Below are positions 25,949 to 34,960 of a stretch of 64,000 nt of DNA, in pieces. The first letter of the stretch is position 1, and each line of letters opens with the position of its first letter. The position numbers were made by a program, and so were the translations under genes. The notes beneath the pieces are model-generated. The model was given only the letters and a program-made list of their open reading frames with translations, searched no databases and was not told where the DNA came from. This stretch comes from Maridesulfovibrio sp. (GTDB taxonomy: Bacteria; Desulfobacterota; Desulfovibrionia; Desulfovibrionales; Desulfovibrionaceae): the NCBI RefSeq assembly GCF_963678865.1, contig NZ_OY787459.1, positions 3,755,381-3,819,380 on the forward strand, written 5' to 3'.

Positions 25949-27367
25949 TTACCTGCTCAGCCCGACGACGGTTTTGTCCGCTGAGTCATCCCTGCGGTGT
26001 TTCTGCTTATTCACGACAACGTCGTAGTCAAGGGCCAGAGCACTGCGGCCTATGCCGTCGGCCATGTCCTGATCTGTATCTTCGAACTTGAAGCCGTTGC
26101 GGTAGATATAAAGGGATCTTTCAAAATCACCGAGTCCTTCAAATGCCAGACCCAGATTGTAGATATCCGAGGTCATGTTATCCAGATAAGATTCGGCATC
26201 CTCAGCCAGTTCCGCATTGTCGGGAGCCTTGAAAGGTTCACGTTCTTCTGCCGGCAACTCTTCCTGCTTTGCGGCGTGCTCCGCCTTCAGTCTGCGGAGC
26301 AGAACTTCTTTGGCAACACTATCGAAATCCAGATCTTCAATCAGGGTCTCGGCCAGGTCGCCGTTCTTATCGGCGATCTTCAGGGCCAGATACTTGGTCA
26401 AGCCTCGATAGGCCTCGGTCATGAACAAGGTATGGGTCTTTTTGTCCTTGCCATGCACTGACACCTCAAAGGATTCGTAATGGGGCTGAATAACCGCCCG
26501 CAGCCTTTTGGCCACCTCTTGCGCCAGAGCATTTTCCATGTTCAATGTGGCCGGGATGCTTTCATTTTTATTGCTGACCTCATTGTCCAGAGCAGTTTTT
26601 TCCTTGGCTTTGGAGACAAGGCCAAGTTTTTCGGAAATAAAATCAAGACTGAATCCGTCCTTCTCTTGGGGGGCGGGGCGAGTTCGGGTCGCATTGAATC
26701 CTATGAGTTCAAGATTCGTGGAAAAAGCACCGTTGTATATCTCAGCCGGTTTTCTAGCTACTTCAAAGACCTGAGCAACTTTTTCAACTTTCCCGTTACG
26801 GCCCATGCGGTAGAGGTTCAGGCTCATCATCAGGGTGGCGGTCATCGTCCTGTAGTGGGCCTTGTAGAATTCATCCTTTTTCTGGGTGGTCAGGGTTTTA
26901 GTGCAGTATCTGGTGGATCCGTCATCATTGGTGCCGCAGGCGTAGCGTACGGTCCTCCACTTGCGCAGGCTTTTCTTGCTGGGTGCGAAGTTTTTGTATT
27001 CATCGGATACCTGCCACCATACCTGCCCGTAAAGGAGGCCGTTCAGGCGGTTTTTAGGTCTGGCGCCTCTGTTGATTGCGTTCAGTTTTTTTTCTATGTC
27101 GAGATCGACAAGCTGGAAGTGCGGCTCGGCGTAAAGGGCATCGGTGACACAACGACGGGCAAGGTCGCAAATCCTCCCGGAGGCACTGTACTTACCGGCG
27201 GCGATGTTGGGTTTGACCGAGTTGAAGGGAAGCACCGCGATCTTGCTCAGTTCGCTGATTTTGATTTCCCCCGGTTTGAGCAGGTTGACTTTGACTTTCT
27301 GGACACAGCCTGCATTCAGGCAGAGCATTGCTGCGAGAATGACTATCTGAATGATAATTTTACGCAT
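25949..27367 (-). CDS. Lipoprotein with CsgG/TolB-like N-terminal domain and C-terminal TPR-like repeat
   Basis: A 472-residue lipoprotein: hydrophobic signal then lipobox LNAGC (Cys21). The next part, KIAVLPFNSVKPN followed by DLARRCVTDALYAEPHFQLVD and LNGLLYGQV, is the pattern of the CsgG/LpoB/TolB-like group, periplasmic domains used in outer-membrane secretion pores and in activators of cell-wall enzymes. Near the end, YNLGLAFEGLGDFERSLYIYRNG is a TPR-like helix pair. The start overlaps the end of the preceding gene: its AGGAGC ribosome-binding site lies in the last codons of that gene. Four cysteines flank CGTNDDGSTRYC, a possible disulfide. Exact role unknown. Confidence 0.78.
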   Translation of the reverse strand: MRKIIIQIVILAAMLCLNAGCVQKVKVNLLKPGEIKISELSKIAVLPFNSVKPNIAAGKYSASGRICDLARRCVTDALYAEPHFQLVDLDIEKKLNAINRGARPKNRLNGLLYGQVWWQVSDEYKNFAPSKKSLRKWRTVRYACGTNDDGSTRYCTKTLTTQKKDEFYKAHYRTMTATLMMSLNLYRMGRNGKVEKVAQVFEVARKPAEIYNGAFSTNLELIGFNATRTRPAPQEKDGFSLDFISEKLGLVSKAKEKTALDNEVSNKNESIPATLNMENALAQEVAKRLRAVIQPHYESFEVSVHGKDKKTHTLFMTEAYRGLTKYLALKIADKNGDLAETLIEDLDFDSVAKEVLLRRLKAEHAAKQEELPAEEREPFKAPDNAELAEDAESYLDNMTSDIYNLGLAFEGLGDFERSLYIYRNGFKFEDTDQDMADGIGRSALALDYDVVVNKQKHRRDDSADKTVVGLSR

Positions 27368-28603
27368 TTAGTTGCTCCTGATTTCGGGGTTTTCAGTGAT
27401 GACCTTCGCAGGCTCCAAAACCTGTCTGGAAGCGGTCATCATTTCATTAATTCGGGATACGGAATTTTTGGCGGTTTCGTTTTCGGGATCGAATTCGGAG
27501 GCTTGCTCATAGAATTCCAGTGCTTCGGAACGCTGCCCGATGATTTCCATGATGATGCCCATGTTTTCGAAATCGGGTGAATATTTTTTGGTGATGTCGA
27601 TTATGGCCTCGGCCCATTCTGACTTGAGGGCTGTTCTTTTTTCCTCATCCGCGGCTTCGGCTATCTTCTGTTCGTATTCAACTTTGGTGGCGGCCTTTTC
27701 CTTCTCTATCTCCTCGCTGGCCTTGTCGGTGATATCTGCCAGCCGGTCCTGGGCATCGTAAAAGGCGGTGCCTTTGATCAGCGCTATGGCCGAGGAGTCG
27801 CCTTTTTCGTTTACAACCAACAACCTGTTTTCCCTGTGGGGCGAGATGTCGGCCACGACCTTGTCGATGGCATCCTTGAACAGGGATTGGGCCACTTCGG
27901 GATAGGGAGCTTCGGCGTGGCTGCCTGCATTGCCCCCTGCCTTGTTTTCGAAATCAAGGTCGTCGAAAGTCCGGGAGTAGATTTTTTTGCCTTTGTGGTC
28001 GTATAAGGTGGCGGTGAGCATGCCTTCGACCTTGGTCTTAATATATGGAACGTTACTGCTCACATTGCTGCTGGAGACGGAACCCAGTTTGGCGTGGGGT
28101 ACACCCTCGTCGTTGTATTCCACTGAGTAGTTCTGGGTGGTCAGGGTGGTGATTATTTTGTCAATGTCCTTGGTGCGGGTGTAGTCTACGCGGACATCCA
28201 CTTTAAGCCGCGCAGTGTTCCGGGCAGGGATGATCTTAACGTCATAACCGTGCTTCGAGTGGGCCATGATTTTGCGGACCTGTTTCAGACCGTCCGGGTC
28301 ACCGTAAACCAGATCCGCAGGCTTGATATGCCCATTGTAATACAGTTGGGCGCTGAAGTCGTTGCTGATTGCGTTGGCGAAGATATCGGATATTATCCCG
28401 GCAGTCTTTCTGTTGATGCCCTTGCGTTTTATCTTGATGACCGGCTTCTCAACGATCAGTTTTTCGATGGACTGAGTCTGGAGTGCCTTTGGAGGCATGA
28501 CGTAGTTGGCGAAGACCGCGCGCTTGGCTGATTTGCAGCCGCCGGCGGTCATTATGATCAGGATCAGGAAGAGATGCAGACCTATTGCGTATTTCTTGTT
28601 CAT
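27368..28603 (-). CDS. Lipoprotein with C-terminal TPR-like repeat, unknown function
   Basis: A 411-residue protein with a signal peptide ending in TAGGC, a slightly unusual lipobox (Cys23). The mature part begins with a domain that contains an N-terminal beta-strand/helix pattern (IEKLIVEKPVIKIKRKGI...AGIISDIFANAI), then a region predicted to be rich in beta strands (LKVDVRVDYTRTKD, MLTATLYDHKGKKIYSRTFDD). A long charged helix follows (ASEEIEKEKAATKVEYEQKIAEA), and a TPR-like pair (MGIIMEIIGQRSEALEFYEQASEFDPENETA) ends it. It lies directly against its downstream neighbour and 18 bases after the upstream one. The TPR parts in this and the next gene suggest that the products assemble together. 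Confidence 0.75.
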   Translation of the reverse strand: MNKKYAIGLHLFLILIIMTAGGCKSAKRAVFANYVMPPKALQTQSIEKLIVEKPVIKIKRKGINRKTAGIISDIFANAISNDFSAQLYYNGHIKPADLVYGDPDGLKQVRKIMAHSKHGYDVKIIPARNTARLKVDVRVDYTRTKDIDKIITTLTTQNYSVEYNDEGVPHAKLGSVSSSNVSSNVPYIKTKVEGMLTATLYDHKGKKIYSRTFDDLDFENKAGGNAGSHAEAPYPEVAQSLFKDAIDKVVADISPHRENRLLVVNEKGDSSAIALIKGTAFYDAQDRLADITDKASEEIEKEKAATKVEYEQKIAEAADEEKRTALKSEWAEAIIDITKKYSPDFENMGIIMEIIGQRSEALEFYEQASEFDPENETAKNSVSRINEMMTASRQVLEPAKVITENPEIRSN

Positions 28604-28621
28604 CTTACTTGTCTCCGATTA

Positions 28622-29629
28622 TTAGAGCTTGATGCCCAGCCTGGTTGCGGTTTCTTCCAGTCTGGCCATTGAGTCCGCAGCAGCGTCAATCAGCGATTTG
28701 TCTTCAGCCAGCAGCATGATACGGGTATATCCGTCGTGGATAACAGGGGCACTTTGTTCGGAAATCCCCCGGGTCTCTTTGGTCATGTAGAAAAGGTAGT
28801 AGTTGGCTAGATCCTCGGACATGCTCCGTTTGGGGGTCTCGGCCTGTTCGGCTTCCTCGTCCCATTTTTCATACAGGGCCGGGTTCAGTTCCATCAATTC
28901 CGCCGGAGGCAGTACGGTTTCCAGTCTTTTGGCGGCTTGCTTGGCCTTATTGGTGCGCAGAAGCGTCTTGGCAGTCTCATCGCCGCCGGAAGGCAGAATC
29001 ACCGGCACATTGCGACGTTCTTTGGCGAGCAGTCCGTTGATATTTTCTATGATTTCCGCCATCAGTTTGTTGCGGGCACCCTTGGTGTCGCAGTTGATTT
29101 TCGCTTGTCCGGCACTGGCGGCGCGGACCCATTTTGTGTCTTCGGCGGCGACATTGAAGTATGCCAGCGGATTCATGTTGTTGACTTCGTAGATACCTAC
29201 CGTGCCGATGAGCGAAGCGGTATAGGAAGCACCAAAGTCGTGTGCCAGATATTCGTAACCGCTTCCGTCGTCATATCTTTTGGACATTGTAAAATATCTG
29301 ATGTTGTAATCGCGATCCTTTCTGCTGTCACAGCGGTCTGCCCAGAAGGTGTCCAGGCTCAGCAGGTAACGCGGAGTACCCTTGGCCGAGACCATGAAAT
29401 AACCGGTCTTGTTTAGGCGGGCTCCCAGTTCCCGGTCAAAACCGGGTGTCTCACGGTTGCTGTCTCTTGTAGAAACAATCCTCATCAGTGAGTCCTTCTT
29501 GATAATGGAAAGCTTAGAAGGTACCTCAAATTTTATTTGCGCGTTGGGCTGAGGCCGTTTGTATGCACAACCTGAAAGGGCCAATAGCATTATGACAGCC
29601 CCTGCAATCAACCGTTTACCTAATCTCAT
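28622..29629 (-). CDS. Lipoprotein of unknown function
   Basis: A 335-residue lipoprotein with a clear lipobox LSGC (Cys21). The mature part starts with a proline-rich linker and a strand KLSIIKKDSLMRIV. The region RELGARLNKTGYFMVSAKGTPRYLLSLDTFWADRCD looks like the same alpha/beta plan seen in the other lipoproteins of this operon, where a beta-strand probably reports low-level similarity to CsgG/TolB-like domains. The C-terminus is helical. GAGGGGAGGAAGAG just before the ATG is a strong ribosome-binding site. It is separated by 215 bases from the first gene of the run, so it may also have its own promoter. I recognise no family. Confidence 0.75.
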   Translation of the reverse strand: MRLGKRLIAGAVIMLLALSGCAYKRPQPNAQIKFEVPSKLSIIKKDSLMRIVSTRDSNRETPGFDRELGARLNKTGYFMVSAKGTPRYLLSLDTFWADRCDSRKDRDYNIRYFTMSKRYDDGSGYEYLAHDFGASYTASLIGTVGIYEVNNMNPLAYFNVAAEDTKWVRAASAGQAKINCDTKGARNKLMAEIIENINGLLAKERRNVPVILPSGGDETAKTLLRTNKAKQAAKRLETVLPPAELMELNPALYEKWDEEAEQAETPKRSMSEDLANYYLFYMTKETRGISEQSAPVIHDGYTRIMLLAEDKSLIDAAADSMARLEETATRLGIKL

Positions 29630-29719
29630 CTCTTCCTCCCCTCTTATGCCTTGTTGCCAGAACCGATTCGGGACAACATTCCCCTCAAGGCAGATGGTTT
29701 TAAGATTATTTGCAAGCGC

Positions 29720-29742
29720 GACATTTCAAACCACGAAATGTC
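29720..29742. promoter_or_regulatory. Palindrome in the 215-base spacer of the lipoprotein operon
   Basis: GACATTTC and GAAATGTC form a perfect 8-base inverted repeat around a 7-base spacer. There is no T-run, so it is more likely an operator or RNA stem upstream of the lipoprotein gene at 29629 than a terminator. Confidence 0.4.
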
Positions 29743-29844
29743 TGCAGCTAAAATTTTATGTCCAGAATTCAGTCTGTTTTTGAATATGTGCGCTTCTGCA
29801 GTCCCCTGTGATGGTGTTGGCCCGGTATGGAAAACATACTCAGG

Positions 29845-30717
29845 CTACCAACTGTCGACATGATCTATGATTATTTTTATCCCGCGCCCTTTGGATACCG
29901 TTATGGTCAATTCGTGGATCTTGATATCTCCCTTGACGTTCATCTGGGCGAGCATATTGACGATATTACTCTTGAGCTTGGCTGAGTCCGCACTGGACCT
30001 GTAGAGAAACGTACTGTGTCCGTTTTTGTTGTAGGCATTTGGTTTAATGCGGTGGGAATCGTATCCGTCGAAGGTCTGGAACATGTCTTCCATGTCCATG
30101 ATCTCATCGTTGTTGAAACCCTCAATGTTCAGTTCCCATTCCTTGATCATGCCGCCTTCAGCGTCCACATATTGGGCTATGCGGTCGGTAAGCACCTCAC
30201 CCACCTCTCTGCCGAGCCGGCCTGCAATTTCAGTCATGGCTTCCTGCTGATCGTTGCGGGAATATGGTTTTTCCACCGGTACAGATAGTTGGGATTTTAT
30301 GTCGAAATTACCCAGCCGCGATCCGTCGAAAACCGAGATCAACCGTCCGCTCACTCTGGGGTGAATACGCATGGAGTTTTCGTTTTTTTTCATGTTGGGG
30401 TAGACGGAGAAAATTACGGCGATGTCAATGCCCAGATTGCGTGCAACCTGTAACAACTGGGATTGGCTGCGTCGGCTTTTTACCTGAGTGGAAGATTGCG
30501 ACAGGGCGGCTTCATCTTTGACATCGAAGCCCTCGTCTAGCAGGGCGTTGGATATGGAGTCCAGCACCTGATTAAAGGGTCTTGAATCGTTCCGAATTGT
30601 GTCCCGGCTATGGTCATTTCCTAGTATCAGAAGCCTGGGAAGGTCTGTTGCGAAAGCCGGGGTTATTTGCAAGACGAACAAAATACAGCTGAGAAAAATA
30701 AACAATAGATGTCGCAT
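29845..30717 (-). CDS. Exported protein of unknown function, first gene of the envelope operon
   Basis: The 290-residue protein has a Sec signal peptide (LLFIFLSCILFVLQITPAFA, cleavage after Ala23) and no lipobox. The mature N-terminal domain, RLLILGNDHSRDTI...ISNALLDEGFDVKDEAAL followed by LLQVARNLGIDIAVIFSVYP and VSGRLISVFDGSRLG, has the strand-helix order of the CsgG/TolB-like and LPP20-like periplasmic domains. The C-terminal domain (WELNIEGFNNDEIMDMEDMFQTFDG...LKSNIVNMLAQM) resembles a small alpha/beta module that could bind another copy or a partner. It is the promoter-proximal gene of a same-strand run of five exported proteins. Confidence 0.75.
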   Translation of the reverse strand: MRHLLFIFLSCILFVLQITPAFATDLPRLLILGNDHSRDTIRNDSRPFNQVLDSISNALLDEGFDVKDEAALSQSSTQVKSRRSQSQLLQVARNLGIDIAVIFSVYPNMKKNENSMRIHPRVSGRLISVFDGSRLGNFDIKSQLSVPVEKPYSRNDQQEAMTEIAGRLGREVGEVLTDRIAQYVDAEGGMIKEWELNIEGFNNDEIMDMEDMFQTFDGYDSHRIKPNAYNKNGHSTFLYRSSADSAKLKSNIVNMLAQMNVKGDIKIHELTITVSKGRGIKIIIDHVDSW

Positions 30718-30861
30718 TAGAATAGAATCCTTTTTTATAGTGGTGATTCTTTATCTAAAAACATGACTTTTCGCAAGTGGAATATTTATTAATATTATAT
30801 TAATGGGGATATCTATACGTTGTGCGCCGGTTTTGTCTCCATCATCGGTTGCCCATTCCCA

Positions 30862-30900
30862 AAAAAAAAGGTTTAAGAAATTAATCCTAAACCTTTAAAT
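30862..30900 (-). terminator. Terminator of the sugar-modification cassette
   Basis: On the reverse strand AAAGGTTTA (30889-30897) pairs with TAAACCTTT (30868-30876), followed by a run of T (nine A at 30862-30870 on the forward strand, partly in the stem). This ends transcription coming from the wbqC-like gene. Confidence 0.8.
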
Positions 30901-30946
30901 TTACAGGTAGATACTAAAATCATGACAATCGTAATTGCCAACTAAG

Positions 30947-31666
30947 CTAATTTGTCTCCAGTGTATAATCTCTTGCCATTTTTAAAACCTGATGAGGCGG
31001 AACATACATTAAAATATCTAGGATCGATAACCCATTTATAAATGTATTAGACTTTTCATATGTAGGCATGGCAGGGATAACGAACATTAATTTTAAATTG
31101 TTCCGTGAAAAATTAGCTTTAGAATAATATGATTTTCCTCCAGGCGCATTCACATAACACTCGCCACCTAAGGATTTTGCTATGTGAATTATTCTATCTT
31201 CACCCCGCAGAAGTGTTCCTCTTTTTAAATCAGGAAGCGATGATGCTGGAATAATTTTGCGTTGCAGTCCTATATATTCCAAAACGACATTTAACGATAA
31301 CTCAGCTAAACGGGAGATCTTCTTTTCACGGGAATCAAACACCTGTCTGATAATTTCAGTCACTTTGGCATAATAGGGAGCTTTGGCATAATTATTTTTG
31401 AGAAAGGCAAATAGTTTCTTTTTAAAATGATTGTATTCTTCTTCCGCGATTAGTTTTTCGCAAATAGTAGATTTCTGATGAGATTTAGCCAGTGGAACAG
31501 TAAAAAATACCGGATTTTCCTTAGTTTGCATCCTATTTCTATTAACCCAGCCATTGCGGATATATTGGGCATCATCTAATAAGACAAAAGTTGAAGAAGC
31601 ATGAATCAAATTAAAATACCCCAGATAGGGGAATACGTAGGGTTGCATAATAGCAATAGTTTGCAT
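30947..31666 (-). CDS. WbqC-like family protein
   Basis: A 239-residue cytoplasmic protein with the WbqC signature start IAIMQPYVFPYLGYFNLI followed by LLDDAQYIRNGWVNRNR and FFTVPL. WbqC-like proteins are found in O-antigen and flagellin glycan clusters and are thought to act in acyl- or amide-type modification of amino sugars, without a settled mechanism. The start codon overlaps the stop of the aminotransferase gene by one base (TAATG), so the two are translationally coupled. It is AT-rich like the rest of the cassette and ends the operon before a terminator. Confidence 0.88.
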   Translation of the reverse strand: MQTIAIMQPYVFPYLGYFNLIHASSTFVLLDDAQYIRNGWVNRNRMQTKENPVFFTVPLAKSHQKSTICEKLIAEEEYNHFKKKLFAFLKNNYAKAPYYAKVTEIIRQVFDSREKKISRLAELSLNVVLEYIGLQRKIIPASSLPDLKRGTLLRGEDRIIHIAKSLGGECYVNAPGGKSYYSKANFSRNNLKLMFVIPAMPTYEKSNTFINGLSILDILMYVPPHQVLKMARDYTLETN

Positions 31667-32793
31667 TAGTTACACCCTGTGATTATAGAGCAGATATAAT
31701 CAATGTCTGTGGTTGAAAGTCCAGAGTATAGAGGGAGACAGAATACACGTGACGATACTTCTGTAGCAACGGGAAGAAGGGCAGGATTTGCTGAAGGTAA
31801 GGTTCTATAACAAGGAGCTTGGCTTACCAAAGGATAGAAGTATCGTCTTCCATAAATATTAAACTGTGCAAGCCTCTTTTGTACTTTTTCCACGGATACG
31901 GGAAAATCGTCAGTGATAAATATAGGAAAATAAGAGAAATTGGGTTTATACCAATTTCCAATCTGAGGGATGTCTATACCCCTGATCCCTTCCAGATTGT
32001 GTCTATATCTTGCATCAAGAAGCTGACGTTTTTGTATTTGTTCATCTACATGTAAGAGTTGCAGTAATCCAAAAGCTGCACAGATCTCGTTCATCTTCCC
32101 ATTTATTCCTTCACCGACAATAAGCTCCTCTCCTGCAATTCCAAAATTTTTTAAGTAGTCGACTCGCTCTTTTTGGGCCTTGTCATGCATAATGAGTGCT
32201 CCGCCTTCAATTGTATTAAAGACTTTAGTCGCATGAAAACTTAACATTGAAATATCTCCCCAAACGTCTTTTCCGCTCTGTTTAGGAAAAATACCGAATG
32301 CGTGAGCCGCATCATAAATAACTTTAAGGCCAAATTTATCGGCAAGAGCCTGTATTGATTTCGTATCCGATGGTTTTCCATATACATGACATGGTATAAT
32401 TGCCGTTGTTTTTGAAGTAATAAGAGGCTCTATACGGTCAGGGTCAAGGCTGAAAGATTCTGGAGATATATCACAAAACACAGGCTCACATTGATTCCAA
32501 AAAATAGAATGAACAGTTGCTGGAAAAGTGAATGGAGTTGTTATAACTTCTCCGGATATTTTCAACGCTTTTAAGGCCGTTTGAAGTGCAATCGTTCCAT
32601 TGCAAAAAAGACTTACATACGGTACTCCGAGATATTCAGCTAGAGCCGACTCCAGTTTGTCATGGAACGGACCGTTGTTTGTAAGCCATTTATTGTCCCA
32701 TATAATTTTGAGTTGTTCTACGAATTGATCTAACTCTGGAAGATCAGGTTTTGTGATAGTAATTTTATCATAATAGAAACTTAAGTCTGTCAT
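31666..32793 (-). CDS. DegT/DnrJ/EryC1/StrS-family sugar aminotransferase
   Basis: A 375-residue PLP enzyme of the nucleotide-sugar aminotransferase family. Visible signs are CNGTIALQTALKAL (phosphate site), ITTPFTFPATVHSI, DAAHAFG (ring-contacting aspartate) and SFHATKVFNTIEGG with the Schiff-base lysine. It would convert a 3- or 4-keto nucleotide sugar to the amino sugar, which the formyltransferase gene upstream could then N-formylate. No dehydratase that makes the keto sugar is present in the window, so it must be encoded elsewhere. It shares one base with the wbqC-like gene. Confidence 0.92.
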   Translation of the reverse strand: MTDLSFYYDKITITKPDLPELDQFVEQLKIIWDNKWLTNNGPFHDKLESALAEYLGVPYVSLFCNGTIALQTALKALKISGEVITTPFTFPATVHSIFWNQCEPVFCDISPESFSLDPDRIEPLITSKTTAIIPCHVYGKPSDTKSIQALADKFGLKVIYDAAHAFGIFPKQSGKDVWGDISMLSFHATKVFNTIEGGALIMHDKAQKERVDYLKNFGIAGEELIVGEGINGKMNEICAAFGLLQLLHVDEQIQKRQLLDARYRHNLEGIRGIDIPQIGNWYKPNFSYFPIFITDDFPVSVEKVQKRLAQFNIYGRRYFYPLVSQAPCYRTLPSANPALLPVATEVSSRVFCLPLYSGLSTTDIDYICSIITGCN

Positions 32794-32878
32794 AATATTA
32801 TTTCATTCAGTTATAAATTTACGGCCCAATTAATTTGTTAGTACCCAAAAAAATATTTTTTTCTTATGTATTTAATAT

Positions 32879-33730
32879 TTAGCTAATTTTTGAACCTTCG
32901 GTTATGGCATGAGTATTTGGTAATCGAGAAAATTTCACAATCCCATCGCATGCATTGACTAAAATGCAATCCTCATAAACCAAAATAACTTCTCCTACTT
33001 CAGCCTGTCGCTGTCGGCATATATCTTTGACATATTCATTCTCAATAGCTTCTGCATAAAAGGTTTGAATCTCTTTCCCTTCACTACAAAGTAAAGCTCC
33101 TTTGGTTTGACATGAAAAAGCTTTAACTCTTTGAATTGTCTTGCTTACAGGTTCATGACAACTTACATATCTGTCTTTTTGACTGTATGAGAAATAAATA
33201 TGGTTCTCTTTTTTTAGCTGTGGTTGCTGAACTCTAAAATTGAGTTCAAAAGCCTTATTAAAAACTTCTTTTTCGGCTCTAAAAACTAATTGGTATAATA
33301 GTGCAACGTCTAAATCGTATGAGAACGGAATTTTAACGCGAGAAATAATTTCACCTGTGTCTGTTCCATCATCCATGATATGCGCCGTTGCCCCTGAATC
33401 TTTTTCAAATAGGATAGAACCAACAGTGGGGGTTCTTCCGCGTAGATCAGGTAAAAAGGAGGGATGTATATTTACATAGGTTGCCTGCGGCATTTGAGAT
33501 ATTGGCAAAATATAAGGACATCCATTAGATATTAGCAAATCGAAACTTTCACCAATTAAGGCCTGCAGTAAATCTTCTTTAGAGCTAATTATATGGTAAT
33601 TTATTTTAATATTTTGTATTTCTTTAGATAAATAAGAGTTTTCTATAACATAGCATTTTTCGATATTCATGCCACGTTTTAGCATTTCCTCAAGTACAAA
33701 CCTTCTATCTCCAACAAAAAAAGTTTTCAT
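32879..33730 (-). CDS. Formyltransferase-family protein (probable sugar N-formyltransferase)
   Basis: A 283-residue protein with the formyltetrahydrofolate-dependent transferase core: the catalytic Asn-His pair in VNIHPSFLPDLRGRTP and the aspartate in GTDTGEII. It lacks the tRNA-binding C-terminal domain size of methionyl-tRNA formyltransferase (about 315 residues), and sits next to a sugar aminotransferase, so an amino-sugar N-formyltransferase is the best reading. The C-terminal 80 residues (VKAFSCQTKGALLC...GDVILVYED-like strands) form a small beta domain as in related sugar enzymes. AT-rich codon use differs from the flanking regions. Confidence 0.85.
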   Translation of the reverse strand: MKTFFVGDRRFVLEEMLKRGMNIEKCYVIENSYLSKEIQNIKINYHIISSKEDLLQALIGESFDLLISNGCPYILPISQMPQATYVNIHPSFLPDLRGRTPTVGSILFEKDSGATAHIMDDGTDTGEIISRVKIPFSYDLDVALLYQLVFRAEKEVFNKAFELNFRVQQPQLKKENHIYFSYSQKDRYVSCHEPVSKTIQRVKAFSCQTKGALLCSEGKEIQTFYAEAIENEYVKDICRQRQAEVGEVILVYEDCILVNACDGIVKFSRLPNTHAITEGSKIS

Positions 33731-33826
33731 AGTTCTAGAAGTAATTTAAATATAAAATGAACATAAAGTACCTGCTCCCTTAGTCAACTTGTTGTGAATA
33801 TAAATTCAAACATAATTTTAGCTTTT

Positions 33827-34960
33827 TTATTTAGTGTCGCCTTCAAGCAAATGACGAATTAGCCAACGGGAATAGTTAAGAAATGAAATTTCGCTGTCTT
33901 TGTTTTTACGAACAACATCATTAGATAGAGCTTCATAGTCATCAAAGGTCATTAAACATTTGTATAGTATTTCTTCCTTGCAGGAACAAAGAGATACCTG
34001 ATGCATTTGTACTGAGTCTGTCTTATTGAAAATAAATGATGGCATTATTAAAGAGGCAAGGACTTTGCAATAACCTCCTCCACTTACATTCGGGTGTATG
34101 TAGATACAATCACAGTTTTCTCTAAGTACACGATAAAATCTTGTAAGATCAGACTGATACGGAAACGTCTCTATGGCTATTGGGACAGAGCATAGTGATT
34201 TCAAAACCTCTTTAGCTTGTTCAATTTCATTTCCACAAATGAGAAGAGCTATATCTCCATTATATTTTTTATACATTTTTTCGATGAGCCAGCAGTATTT
34301 ACGATCTATTCTATTAGCTAAATCTTTTGTTGCTGTGACTAAGTATCTATTTTTATGGAGTCTTTTTATGGCGTATAAAATTCTTTTGTCTGCTGTAATA
34401 GTCTCCCCTAATGGCCCGGAAATATTTCCAACAATGGCGCTAGTATCCGGTCTTAAAATAATATCACCGTCAAAAGAAGAGGGAATAAGTTCCAAGTTAG
34501 GCTGAGAAGACAGGATTCCATCATACCCTTCTATGTCATTCTCATTATGGGTTCCCATTTTGAAAAAATATTTTTTGTGTGATAATTTTAAGAATTGTTT
34601 TTCAAAAAGGGCAGGTCTCCAGAATCCTGAAGATACGAACAAAACATCAATTTTCCCAAATCTTTCATAAACCCTAATAAATAATTCTTTTGGGTCTATT
34701 TTTTGAGCCGTGCTATCTAAAAGGACATCTATAGTTGGGTACTTACCATCTCCATAATATGTTATCATTTGTTGCAGTAAAGCATCTTTTATCTCTTCTT
34801 TTGTCTTGCCTACTACAGCTCCGAAAGGTCTGCCGTTTGTTACACATATACAAACATCCACTTCATCCATAACATCACGAGCGATGCCCGCGAACAATTT
34901 AAGATGAGCGCTGATAACGTAAAGATTAAAACCATCAATAAGGAAAACTAATTTTTTCAT
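33827..34960 (-). CDS. Putative glycosyltransferase (GT-B-like), uncertain
   Basis: The 377-residue protein is not firmly recognisable. Its layout, an N-terminal alpha/beta half (KLVFLIDGFNLYVISAHLKL) and a C-terminal half starting ILYAIKRLHKNRYLVTATKDL followed by DIALLICGNEIEQAKEVLKSL and a late ISGGGYCKVLASLIMPS-like segment, is what one sees in GT-B glycosyltransferases, where the donor sugar binds in the second half. It is the first gene of the AT-rich cassette and probably transfers the formylated amino sugar or a partner sugar. No membrane helices. The call rests on fold-like pattern and context, not on a clear motif. Confidence 0.5.
   Translation of the reverse strand: MKKLVFLIDGFNLYVISAHLKLFAGIARDVMDEVDVCICVTNGRPFGAVVGKTKEEIKDALLQQMITYYGDGKYPTIDVLLDSTAQKIDPKELFIRVYERFGKIDVLFVSSGFWRPALFEKQFLKLSHKKYFFKMGTHNENDIEGYDGILSSQPNLELIPSSFDGDIILRPDTSAIVGNISGPLGETITADKRILYAIKRLHKNRYLVTATKDLANRIDRKYCWLIEKMYKKYNGDIALLICGNEIEQAKEVLKSLCSVPIAIETFPYQSDLTRFYRVLRENCDCIYIHPNVSGGGYCKVLASLIMPSFIFNKTDSVQMHQVSLCSCKEEILYKCLMTFDDYEALSNDVVRKNKDSEISFLNYSRWLIRHLLEGDTK

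Noticed and set aside
26480..27580. A 366-codon open frame on the forward strand
   Set aside because: It is antisense to two lipoprotein genes that have signal peptides and lipoboxes; glycine/phenylalanine-rich composition is typical of an antisense shadow.
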